NCBI RefSeq assembly: GCF_002080045.1
Contig: NZ_MUIN01000013.1
Span: 728 to 64,727 of the forward strand
Direction: 5' to 3'
Origin: Pseudomonas sp. Bc-h
Lineage (GTDB): Bacteria > Pseudomonadota > Gammaproteobacteria > Pseudomonadales > Pseudomonadaceae
Length of the DNA stretch: 64,000 nt
The notes below the pieces were generated by a model. That model made no database searches. It was not told the origin of the DNA and saw only the letters and a program-made list of their open reading frames with translations. The translations under genes were made by a program, and so were the position numbers. Shown piece after piece: positions 1-8,331 of the stretch. Each line of letters starts with the position of its first letter. The stretch's first letter is position 1.

Positions 1-24
1 GCTACAGCGCCTCATCCTCGGATC

Positions 25-954
25 TCAGCCTTCACCGATCCAGCTCGCTCCCGGCCACTGCTGGCTGTTGACCAATTGCCTTGCGACCTCGGTGATGACT
101 ACCCGCGTGGCCAGAGCAGCAGGCGACAGCTCATCATCGGCGAGGGTCGCGAGCAGATTGCGGCGGCCCACATGGGCGTCGGCGATCTGCACCAGCGACA
201 GGCCGGATTCTCCCTTGAGTGCAGCCGCTGCACCCGGCTGAATCGTCGCGGCATGGCCCGCTCTTACCGCATTCATCAGCACCGCCAGGCCATCGACTTC
301 CATGATGATGTTGGGCACCACGCCCGCCCGTTCGAAAGCCGTCATCAAGGTCGAGCGCAGGCCATGCTGTGCACTGGGCGCCACCAAGGGGAGGTGCCCG
401 AGTTCGGCGAGGTGCACGCTATCGCCCGTCGGTGCATCGGGCAGTGCAGGAGATGCGATGACGAAGAGTTTTTCGTCGAGCAGTGGCGTGACGCTCCAGC
501 GTTTGCCGCCTTCGAGCTGGAACAGGATGGCCAAGTCGATCTGTCGGGCGTTGAGTTGCACGGCCAAGTGCCCCGAGAGCATTTCTACCAGGTGCAACTG
601 GATGTCCGGATAGCGCTCGCGCATGGCGTTGATCAGCGGCAGAGCGAGCACCGTGGCGGTGGTCGGCGGCAAGCCGACGCTTACGTACCCACTCATGCGA
701 CCGCGATGGGCGGCCAGCACTGCATTCTCCGCCTGCCGCAAGGTCAGCTGGGCGTGATGCAGAAACGCCAGCCCTGCGCTGGTGGCAGTCACCCCGGTGG
801 TGGTGCGATTGAGCAGACGGGTACTGAGCTCGCTTTCGAGTTTGCCGATCTGCTGGCTCAGGGCCGAGACGCCGACATCCAGCTCCAGCGCGGCCCGACC
901 GAGGCTGCCCAGCTCGACGATCTTCACGAAATAGCGCAATTGGCGTAGTTCCAC
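25..954 (-). CDS. LysR-family transcriptional regulator
   Basis: DNA-binding regulator of 309 residues, the normal LysR length. The N-terminus has the winged-helix pattern ELRQLRYFVKIVELGSL followed by a helix-turn-helix around residues 18-60, and the rest is a substrate-binding-like effector domain. I start it at a GTG (V-E-L-R-Q) because the open frame upstream adds about 80 residues with no LysR similarity. The sequence is closest in feel to the Nac/Cbl-like group, which I recognise only loosely. It diverges from the chemoreceptor gene starting at 1172, with about 217 bp between them that could hold both promoters. The target genes are unknown. Confidence 0.85.
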   Translation of the reverse strand: MELRQLRYFVKIVELGSLGRAALELDVGVSALSQQIGKLESELSTRLLNRTTTGVTATSAGLAFLHHAQLTLRQAENAVLAAHRGRMSGYVSVGLPPTTATVLALPLINAMRERYPDIQLHLVEMLSGHLAVQLNARQIDLAILFQLEGGKRWSVTPLLDEKLFVIASPALPDAPTGDSVHLAELGHLPLVAPSAQHGLRSTLMTAFERAGVVPNIIMEVDGLAVLMNAVRAGHAATIQPGAAAALKGESGLSLVQIADAHVGRRNLLATLADDELSPAALATRVVITEVARQLVNSQQWPGASWIGEG

Positions 955-1171
955 GGGCAGGCTCCATAGGCGTAGAAAAGCGCGAAGCAGTCTACACGCA
1001 GTGATCGATACGGATAGCGGTGTGAATGCACCAAAAACGTCTTCGGCATGCAGCGAGCGTTGCAATACGTGCATTTGCTCGTGCCATTGAGCAAGGTAAA
1101 CGTGGCCGTGCGCAGTCCTCGCTGATGGCACTGTGCTTGCAGTGCCTTCGGCATTACACGGGAGACGCCGA

Positions 1172-2557
1172 ATGTTATCACTGCGCACCAACAAACGCCG
1201 GGCTCAGGACGATGACGCTCTGAACCTCTTGTTCGATGATCTGGATCTGACGGTGCAGCTGTCCGAGCACTCACCATTGAATGCTCGTCTGAACGGCTTC
1301 AGCAAGACTTTGCACCAGCGGCTGGGAGAAAGCCTGGCGGCGTCGGTGGACATCGCCGCCCATGCCCCGGAACTGGCACGCATCGCCCGCGCCACCGAGC
1401 AGAGCGGGCAGATGCTGGCTCAGGCGTCGGAGTTGATCGCCAGCGCCAGTGAGCAGGTCAGCACCTCGCTCGACACCGAACTGGTGCCCGGTGCCGCGCA
1501 AGTCGCCAAGCTCTCAAGCGAAGTCACGCTGACGCTGCGCCAATGCCAGCAGACCGGCGAACAGGTGCTGGATCAGGTGGATGCCATTGGCGCCAGTGAA
1601 CAGAAACTGGACGAGGTGATCGGCCAGTTGTTCGGGCAGTTGGAGGAGGTCAGTCAGGTGCTCGGCGTGATTGCCAGCATCTCGCAGCAGACCAATCTTC
1701 TGGCTCTGAATGCAGCGATCGAAGCGGCTCGTGCCGGGGAGCATGGGCGGGGCTTTGCGGTGGTCGCCGACGAGGTGCGTCGGCTGGCAGGACACACGAC
1801 GGAGTCCACCACTCGAGTCAGCCAGATCATCGAGCGCTTTCGTGCCGACATGGACCAGTTGGGCACTGCCGGCAAGACCATGCACGCGGCGGTTGCCGAT
1901 GGCCGTGAAGGCATGACGCGCATGGGCGCAGACCTGCTGAGCACTCAGGCGGCGATGGATCAACTGGACCAACGCGTCGGCCATATTGCCTCTGGGACTG
2001 AGCACATCGGGATTGCCGTCCACGCGATCAATCGCGACGTGCAGAACATTGCGGGTGTCGCGGCAGAATTGCTGGGCGACGCGGGGCAGGTACTGACCCA
2101 CAGTGATGCGGTGCGCACCAGCGGCGATCATTTGTTGAATGGTCTGGGCGGCTTTCGGCTGCAGATGCACAAGGCGATTCAGACCAGTGTCGAGCAGCTT
2201 GCCAGCGAAGCGGCGATGCTTGGCGACGTCGGCACGGCCGAACGGTCCATGGGCGACATTCTGCGTCGTGACCAGCGCTTTGAACTGTTTTACATGGTCG
2301 ACCGCAACGGCACGCAGATCAGCGAAAACGTCGGGATGGAGAGTGACCCGAAAGCGCTGAGCTACAAGGGCCGGAACTGGGCGCAGCGGCCGTGGTTTCG
2401 TGAGGTGGCTGAGCAACTGGCGAGCTACATCACCCCGGTGTATCGCTCATCTGCAACCGATGCGTTTTGCGTGACGGTGTCGGTGCCGATATTTGCCGCG
2501 AACGGGCAGCTGCACAGGGTGCTGGCGGCGGATGTGAGGTTGTCGGCGTTGATGTGA
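1172..2557 (+). CDS. Soluble methyl-accepting chemotaxis protein with C-terminal Cache-like domain
   Basis: Chemoreceptor of 461 residues. No hydrophobic membrane segment is visible, so it should be cytoplasmic. The signalling domain comes first: the hairpin tip QQTNLLALNAAIEAARAGE is near residues 170-190, with HGRGFAVVADEVRRLAGHTT after it. The last ~100 residues look like a small PDC/Cache sensor (FYMVDRNGTQISENV, then RPWFREV and CVTVSVPIF). This is the reverse of the usual sensor-then-signal order. The ATG at 1172 is chosen over one at 1133 because GGGAGA sits just upstream. No ligand can be inferred; such receptors normally act through CheA/CheW. Confidence 0.88.
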   Translation: MLSLRTNKRRAQDDDALNLLFDDLDLTVQLSEHSPLNARLNGFSKTLHQRLGESLAASVDIAAHAPELARIARATEQSGQMLAQASELIASASEQVSTSLDTELVPGAAQVAKLSSEVTLTLRQCQQTGEQVLDQVDAIGASEQKLDEVIGQLFGQLEEVSQVLGVIASISQQTNLLALNAAIEAARAGEHGRGFAVVADEVRRLAGHTTESTTRVSQIIERFRADMDQLGTAGKTMHAAVADGREGMTRMGADLLSTQAAMDQLDQRVGHIASGTEHIGIAVHAINRDVQNIAGVAAELLGDAGQVLTHSDAVRTSGDHLLNGLGGFRLQMHKAIQTSVEQLASEAAMLGDVGTAERSMGDILRRDQRFELFYMVDRNGTQISENVGMESDPKALSYKGRNWAQRPWFREVAEQLASYITPVYRSSATDAFCVTVSVPIFAANGQLHRVLAADVRLSALM

Positions 2558-2608
2558 GTGAGTCGCCCGGATCTGGGTGGAAGCGAATCATAATCTTGCC
2601 CTGGACCC

Positions 2609-2697
2609 TGTGGGAGGGAGCTTGTTCGCGAAGGCTTGGTGGCTGTGACATGTCATTGCCTGACACCACGCTTTCGCTGGCAAGCGCCCTCCCGCAG
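2609..2697. repeat. Palindromic intergenic repeat (GGGAGGGAGCTTG type)
   Basis: Two inverted arms, one beginning TGTGGGAGGGAGCTTGTTCG and the other ending CAAGCGCCCTCCCGCA, are separated by about 40 bp. The same arm type occurs at 28805-28894. This is a REP/BIME-like element of the kind common in Pseudomonas. It lies between convergent genes, where it may also stop transcription. Confidence 0.75.
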
Positions 2698-2721
2698 ATC
2701 AGCGGGTGCTCGTGAGGTGGC

Positions 2722-4908
2722 TTACGCCTGATCTTCCTTCTGCAGTTCAAACAGCAGCAACGAACGCGGGGTTACCGTGTACTCGGTGCCGAACTCGAAC
2801 TGCTCCTTGCCACGAATATCCGGCTGATTGGTGTCGACCAGGCCGATCCAGTTCACGCCTTCAGGCACTTCCGGCAACTTGAAATTGACCCCTTCGTGGT
2901 GCGAGTTGACCACCAGCAGCATGGTTGCCTCGGCGCCGCGGCGACGGATGCCGGTCTCCTGCGCACGGCCATCTATCAGCATGCCGAGGCAGCGACCGTT
3001 GCCGTCCTCCCATTGCTCGATGGTCATCTCATCGCCGCTTGGCGACAGCCAGGTGACGTCCTTGACCCCCAGCTCCTCGTTGTAATCACCGACCAGGAAA
3101 CGGCCGCGTCGCAGGATCGGATAGGTCATGCGCAGCTTGATCAGGCGTTTGACGAACTTGTGCAGGGCCTTGCCGTCTTCATCCCAATCCCAGTTGACCC
3201 AGCCGATTTCGCTGTCTTGGCAGTAGGCGTTGTTGTTGCCGTGCTGGGTGCGGGCGAACTCGTCACCGGCCACCACCATCGGTGTGCCCTGGGAGAACAG
3301 CAGCGTCGCGAAGAAGTTGCGCATCTGCCGCAGGCGCAGGGCGTTGATTTCCGGGTCTTCGGTCGGACCTTCGACACCGTGGTTCCAGGAGCGGTTGTCA
3401 TTGCTGCCGTCCTGATTGTTCTCGTCGTTGTCTTCGTTGTGCTTGTCGTTGTACGACACCAGATCGTGCAGCGTGAAGCCATCGTGCGCGGTGACGAAGT
3501 TGACCGACGCATATGGTCTGCGTCCGCGCTGGTTGAACATGTTGCCCGAGGCGGTCAGGCGACTGGCAAGGTCGGCAAGCTGGCCTTCGTCGCCTTTCCA
3601 GAAGGCGCGCACGGTGTCGCGGAACTTGTCGTTCCATTCCGCCCAGCCCGGCGCGAACTTGCCGACCTGATAGCCACCAGGGCCGCAGTCCCAAGGCTCT
3701 GCGATCAGTTTCACCTGGCGCAATACCGGGTCCTGACGGCAGGCCACGAGGAAGCTGTGGCGCTCGTCGAAACCATCATGATAGCGGCCCAGAATGGTCG
3801 CCAGGTCGAACCGGAAGCCGTCGACGTGCATCTCGCTGGCCCAATAGCGCAGCGAATCGGTAACCATCTGCAAGACGCAGGGATGGCTCAGATCCAGCGT
3901 GTTGCCGGTGCCGGAATCGTTGATGTAGAAGCGCTTGTCGTCTGGCATCAGGCGATAGTACGAAGCGTTGTCGATACCGCGCATGGACAGGGTCGGGCCG
4001 CGTTCGTTGCCTTCGGCGGTGTGGTTGTAGACCACGTCCAGGATGACCTCGAGCCCCGCATGGTGCATGTGCGCGACCATTTCCTTGAACTCGGCGATTT
4101 TGCCGTGAGCCAGGAAACGCGGGTCCGGGGCGAAGAAGGCGATGGTGTTGTAGCCCCAATAGTTGGTCATGCCCTTTTGCAGCAAATGCTGGTCGTTGAC
4201 GAAGGCATGGATCGGCAGCAACTCGACCGAGGTCACGCCCAGGCCCTTTATGTGCTGAATCACGTCATCGACCATCAGCCCGGAAAAAGTACCCTTGAGC
4301 TCGTCGGGAACGGACGGGTGACGCATGGTGAAACCCCGGGTGTGGGTTTCATAGAAAATGGTTTTTTCCCAAGGCACGTTGGCGCGCTGATCACGGCCCC
4401 AGGTATAGGCCGGATCGATGACCTTGCACTTGGGCACGAACGGAGCACTGTCGCGCTCATCGAAACTGAGATCGTCGTCCGGATGGCCGATGGTGTAGCC
4501 AAACAGTGCTTCGGACCATTTCAGTTCGCCGACCAGCTGCTTGGCATACGGGTCGATCAGCAGTTTGTTGTGGTTGAAGCGGTGGCCGTTTTTCGGGTCA
4601 TAAGGGCCGTACACGCGGTAGCCATAAACGAGGCCCGGGTGAGCGTCGGGCAGGTAGCCGTGAAAGATCTCGTCGGTGTATTCGGGGAGCTCGATGCGCT
4701 CCAGCTCTTCTTCGCCCGTGGAGTCGAACAGGCACAGCTCTACCTTGGTCGCATTGGCAGAAAAGATCGCGAAGTTGACCCCTAGGCCGTCCCAGTTGGC
4801 GCCGAGCGGGAAGGGCAGGCCCTCCCGAATGCGCGAAGGATTGGCTTGCGGGCTGTCGGCCTTGGCGGATTCATTCTGGGGGGCGGTTTGCTTCTCTTGC
4901 TTGCTCAT
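2722..4908 (-). CDS. glgX: Glycogen debranching enzyme GlgX
   Basis: Isoamylase-type GH13 debranching enzyme (728 residues) that removes alpha-1,6-linked branches from glycogen and yields linear maltodextrins for MalQ and TreY/TreZ. The N-terminal CBM48 domain (LPFPLGANWDGLGVNFAIFS) is followed by the catalytic barrel with DVVYNHTAEGN, GFRFDLATILG (nucleophile Asp), IAEPWDCGPGGYQVG (acid Glu) and VTAHDGFTLHDLVSYN. The ATG at 4908 is preceded by AGGA; an in-frame ATG 24 codons upstream has no family similarity. It is last in the glgA-to-glgX block, 178 bp after the DUF2934 gene, with a strong hairpin in that gap. Confidence 0.95.
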   Translation of the reverse strand: MSKQEKQTAPQNESAKADSPQANPSRIREGLPFPLGANWDGLGVNFAIFSANATKVELCLFDSTGEEELERIELPEYTDEIFHGYLPDAHPGLVYGYRVYGPYDPKNGHRFNHNKLLIDPYAKQLVGELKWSEALFGYTIGHPDDDLSFDERDSAPFVPKCKVIDPAYTWGRDQRANVPWEKTIFYETHTRGFTMRHPSVPDELKGTFSGLMVDDVIQHIKGLGVTSVELLPIHAFVNDQHLLQKGMTNYWGYNTIAFFAPDPRFLAHGKIAEFKEMVAHMHHAGLEVILDVVYNHTAEGNERGPTLSMRGIDNASYYRLMPDDKRFYINDSGTGNTLDLSHPCVLQMVTDSLRYWASEMHVDGFRFDLATILGRYHDGFDERHSFLVACRQDPVLRQVKLIAEPWDCGPGGYQVGKFAPGWAEWNDKFRDTVRAFWKGDEGQLADLASRLTASGNMFNQRGRRPYASVNFVTAHDGFTLHDLVSYNDKHNEDNDENNQDGSNDNRSWNHGVEGPTEDPEINALRLRQMRNFFATLLFSQGTPMVVAGDEFARTQHGNNNAYCQDSEIGWVNWDWDEDGKALHKFVKRLIKLRMTYPILRRGRFLVGDYNEELGVKDVTWLSPSGDEMTIEQWEDGNGRCLGMLIDGRAQETGIRRRGAEATMLLVVNSHHEGVNFKLPEVPEGVNWIGLVDTNQPDIRGKEQFEFGTEYTVTPRSLLLFELQKEDQA

Positions 4909-5003
4909 GTGTATTCCTGACGTTCGAATGATTTTCCTGAAGGCGAACAGAGCCTTTGTCGCAGGGTCGTACTGCGCCATTGCTGGAGGAACAGGCGGGT
5001 AGT

Positions 5004-5046
5004 TACCGCAGGTGTTGACGATCGTTTTCAGGCGATCCCTGCGGTA
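5004..5046. promoter_or_regulatory. Nested inverted repeat between DUF2934 gene and glgX
   Basis: TACCGCAGG (5004-5012) pairs perfectly with CCTGCGGTA (5038-5046). Inside it GATCG (5020-5024) pairs with CGATC (5033-5037). No T-run follows on the minus strand, so it looks less like a simple terminator than an attenuation or RNA-processing structure ahead of glgX. Confidence 0.5.
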
Positions 5047-5086
5047 GAGGTCTGCTGCGCGATGGGTACTCGTCGAAGACGAATAG

Positions 5087-5515
5087 TCAGGGCGCGGGTG
5101 GCTTGGCGGCGGGTGGCGCTTTTTTCGCCGCAGGCTTTGCAGCTGGCTTGGCGGCAGGTTTTGCCGCAGGTTTGGCTGCAGAACCTTCTGCGCCGCTGGC
5201 TGCGACCTTCGGCTTGGCCGCCGGTTTTGCCGGCGCCTTGGCGGCTGGTTTCGCGGCAGGTTTGGCAGCCGGTTTTTCAGCGGCTTTGGCGGCAGGTTTT
5301 GCTGCTGCCTTTGCTGCTGGTTTAGCCGCTACCGCCTTGGGTTCAGCCTTGGGCTTGGCGGTTTTGCCAGCGGCGGCTTTTTTCGGCGCCTTGGCTTCGG
5401 CTTCTGCCAGTTTGCGAGCCATTTCCCAATGGCGTGCATCCTGACCGTGGGGCTTGCCCTCCGTTTCCCAGATCTGGTGGGCCAGCTCGCTGATTCTTTT
5501 ATCGTCGGCACTCAT
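5087..5515 (-). CDS. DUF2934 protein with Ala/Lys/Pro-rich tail
   Basis: Protein of 142 residues. Residues 1-45 form a DUF2934-type domain (DDKRISELAHQIWETEGKP, then HWEMARKLAEAE). The rest is a low-complexity tail of AAKPAAK-like repeats resembling the histone-H1/AlgP-like tails of pseudomonads. The basic repetitive tail suggests nucleic-acid or polyanion binding, but no activity can be assigned. The ATG at 5515 is preceded by GGGAG; a longer frame running into treY is rejected. It lies 17 bp after treY in the same operon, a position suggesting a link with storage-glucan or stress metabolism. The repeats could vary in number between strains. Confidence 0.8.
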   Translation of the reverse strand: MSADDKRISELAHQIWETEGKPHGQDARHWEMARKLAEAEAKAPKKAAAGKTAKPKAEPKAVAAKPAAKAAAKPAAKAAEKPAAKPAAKPAAKAPAKPAAKPKVAASGAEGSAAKPAAKPAAKPAAKPAAKKAPPAAKPPAP

Positions 5516-5532
5516 CTCGACACTCCCGGGTA

Positions 5533-8331
5533 TTACAAGGTTTGAATAAGCAGATTTACAGAAAATTCCTTGAGCGCTGCGCTGAGCGACAATTCCTTGT
5601 TGGTTGTGACTGTAGCCTGTGAAAAAAGTCCCTTCCAATTTGGATCTGAATCAGCGAACGGCAGGATGATTCGTGTATCGCCCCAATGTGCTGCGTTGAT
5701 CAATGGAGTTTGCGCGGTACCCAATAGTTCAGCCGGCAAACGTGGAACCACAACAATAGCCCGCATATCCTCCGTTTCACGGGCAAATGCCATGACGTGA
5801 GCGGCCTGTTCGCCGATCACCTCGAGCGGTTGATATCGACCTTCACTGAACAACGCGGGATGTTGATTGCGCAGCATGAGCACCTGCGCGATCAACGCCT
5901 GTTTGATTCGGCCGTCCTGCCACTGGGCAAGCAGCTCGGTGAGGGCTGTGGATTCACTCAGCGCGCGTTGCCGTGCGGGGTAATCCACCGGACGACGGTT
6001 GTCCGGATCCACCAGGCTGAAATCCCAGAACTCAGTGCCCTGATACAGATCAGGAACACCGGGCACGGTCATTCGCAGCAAAGTTTGCGCCAGACTGTTC
6101 AGCGCGCCCGCGGGGGCAATGCGATGAGCGGTTGCACCAATGGACTGACGCAAGGCCAGCGCGTCCGGGCTCAGCAAAAGGCTCCGCAAAAATTCACGAC
6201 AGGCCGTTTCGTAAGCCTCGTTGGGGGCGCTCCAGCTGCTGTGCAATTTGGCTTCACGCAGCGCCTTTTCCTGCCACTGGGTCAATCGTTTCGCATAGTC
6301 TTCAAAGGCGCTTTCACCCTCCAGTGCCAAGGGCCAACTGCCCAGAATCGCCTGGTACAGCATCAGTTCGTCACCGGGGCTGATCGAGGTCTCGCCGGTC
6401 TTCAAAGGCGCGGACAGTTGCTGCCAGCGTTCCACCTGTTCAGCGTACCAAGGGGCGTGTTCGCTGAGTACGGCGAGCCGTGTGCGCGTGTCCTCGCCAC
6501 GCTTATGATCGTGGGTTGCAGTGGTCAGCAGATTTTCCGGAAAGCTTGCACCGCGCTCGATGCAAACCCGGTGGAAATCCTCTACCGGTGCACTGAAATG
6601 TTGCGGATGGAAGCCCACATCGTTGCGCGAAAGCAGCACAGCGGAGCGATAGAACGAGGTGTCCTCCACTGACTTGGCAGCCACGGGGGACGTGAGCTGC
6701 TGAAAGCGGTTATGGGCCTTGCGGCGTATCTCGCGCATTTTGACGTCCGGGTAGTCCCGCAGGCGTTCACCTCCCAGCCAACGGGCCAGATAGTCGAGCA
6801 CCGGCCAGTCGCCTTCGCTGAGCATCTCACGCGCGCCTGTCATGGCCTGCTGGAAGAAACGCTCGTCCTCGTCGGAGCGTCCGCAGGCGGTGATGTAGGT
6901 GCGATAAACCGGAAAGTTGCTGACCAGTGCCAACAGCGAGCGACGTATCGCCCCCAGAGTCAGGTCGCGGCTCATCACATCGCTGCGTGCTACCTGCAGC
7001 AAAGCCTGAGCGAGGTTTTCGAAGTCGCCCGCCAGGCTGCCATGCAGCACCAGATCGCGGGCTTCCAGTACCTCTTTATTGAAGTCGGCGGTGCGTCCGC
7101 TGACCCTGGCCCACAAGTCCCCCAAGACCGCTTCGCCCTTGGGATCGTGCTGCAGCAGCGACACCTGATTCATGAATTCGTAGCCGGTGGTGCCGTCAAC
7201 GCCCCAGTCCTTGCGCAGTTGCTCGTCGGCGCCGAGGATCTTCTCAACGAAGATCGGCAGGTGTTTGAGCTCGGTGCCTGCCGGGCGCTGTTTGAGCAGG
7301 CTGTCGACTCGCCGCCGCAGCTTACGGCAATACCCGCGTGGGTCGGCAAGGCCGTCGATGTGGTCGATGCGCAAACCGTCCACCAGGCCCCCGGCGATCA
7401 GCTCGAAAATCTTGCCATGGGTGGCCTCGAACACCTGCGAGCGCTCGACCTTCAGGCCGCCCAGCTCGTTGATGTCGAAGAAGCGCCGCCAGTTGATATC
7501 GTCCCCAGCGGTGCGCCAGCTGGCGAGGCGGTAATCCTGATGTTCCAGCAGCTGATGCAGCCTGTCGAAGCCTTCGGGCGTGCGCGAATCGAACTGCGCA
7601 AGACCGCTTTCGATGGCGTTGCCCAGTTCGGGTTTGGCTTTGAGCAGTTCTACCAGTTCAGCCTTGGCCTGACGGGCACGTTCATAGGCCTGGGGAAACT
7701 CGTCCAGTTGCGCGAAGCGCTGTGCCAGTTCGTCCAGCTCCGCACGTTTGGCCGCAGCCAGCAGCGGTCCATAGGTACCCGGGTTGATCGGGAAATGATG
7801 CTGGTAGTGCTCGACCCGGAAGCTGCCGTGCTCAGCATCGAAGCGCAGCGCGACGTCGCCGTTCTGCAGCACTGTGCCGTAATCGGTGCTCAGGAAGGGC
7901 AGGAGCAACTGGCCCTTGAGCAACGGGTCCGGGGAATTCCACTGAATGTCGAAGAATTTCGCGTAGGGGCTGCGCTGACCCCACTCCAGCAGGTCAAGCC
8001 ACCACGGATTGTCCGCGCCGCCGACCGCCATGTGGTTGGACACGATGTCCAGAATCAGCCCCATTCCGTGTTCGCGCAGGGCGGCCACCAGCCGACGCAG
8101 GGCGGGCTCGCCACCCAGTTCGGGATTGATAATGCGCGGGTCGACCACGTCATAGCCGTGCATAGAGCCGGCGCGCGCCTTGAGCAGCGGAGACGCGTAC
8201 ACATGACTGATGCCAAGCTGGGCGAAATAGGGCACCAGCTTTGCCGCGTCATCCAGGGTGAAGTCTTTGTGGAACTGCAGACGTTGGGTCGCGCGAAGGG
8301 ATTTGAGCGATGGGTTCACAGGTTGACTCAT
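5533..8331 (-). CDS. treY: Maltooligosyl trehalose synthase TreY
   Basis: GH13 enzyme (932 residues) that converts the reducing-end alpha-1,4 bond of a maltodextrin to an alpha,alpha-1,1 bond, giving maltooligosyl trehalose for TreZ. It has LILDIVSNHMAVGG near residues 93-106, GLRIDHIDGLADP near 317 with the nucleophile Asp, and IFVEKILGADE with the catalytic Glu. The C-terminal VPGVPDLYQGTEFWDFSLVD block is family-typical. Its ATG overlaps the malQ stop by four bases (ATGA), implying translational coupling. Confidence 0.96.
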   Translation of the reverse strand: MSQPVNPSLKSLRATQRLQFHKDFTLDDAAKLVPYFAQLGISHVYASPLLKARAGSMHGYDVVDPRIINPELGGEPALRRLVAALREHGMGLILDIVSNHMAVGGADNPWWLDLLEWGQRSPYAKFFDIQWNSPDPLLKGQLLLPFLSTDYGTVLQNGDVALRFDAEHGSFRVEHYQHHFPINPGTYGPLLAAAKRAELDELAQRFAQLDEFPQAYERARQAKAELVELLKAKPELGNAIESGLAQFDSRTPEGFDRLHQLLEHQDYRLASWRTAGDDINWRRFFDINELGGLKVERSQVFEATHGKIFELIAGGLVDGLRIDHIDGLADPRGYCRKLRRRVDSLLKQRPAGTELKHLPIFVEKILGADEQLRKDWGVDGTTGYEFMNQVSLLQHDPKGEAVLGDLWARVSGRTADFNKEVLEARDLVLHGSLAGDFENLAQALLQVARSDVMSRDLTLGAIRRSLLALVSNFPVYRTYITACGRSDEDERFFQQAMTGAREMLSEGDWPVLDYLARWLGGERLRDYPDVKMREIRRKAHNRFQQLTSPVAAKSVEDTSFYRSAVLLSRNDVGFHPQHFSAPVEDFHRVCIERGASFPENLLTTATHDHKRGEDTRTRLAVLSEHAPWYAEQVERWQQLSAPLKTGETSISPGDELMLYQAILGSWPLALEGESAFEDYAKRLTQWQEKALREAKLHSSWSAPNEAYETACREFLRSLLLSPDALALRQSIGATAHRIAPAGALNSLAQTLLRMTVPGVPDLYQGTEFWDFSLVDPDNRRPVDYPARQRALSESTALTELLAQWQDGRIKQALIAQVLMLRNQHPALFSEGRYQPLEVIGEQAAHVMAFARETEDMRAIVVVPRLPAELLGTAQTPLINAAHWGDTRIILPFADSDPNWKGLFSQATVTTNKELSLSAALKEFSVNLLIQTL

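Noticed and set aside
2896..4785. 629-codon plus-strand frame opposite glgX
   Set aside because: It is a mirror of glgX caused by high third-position GC; it has no family similarity or ribosome site.
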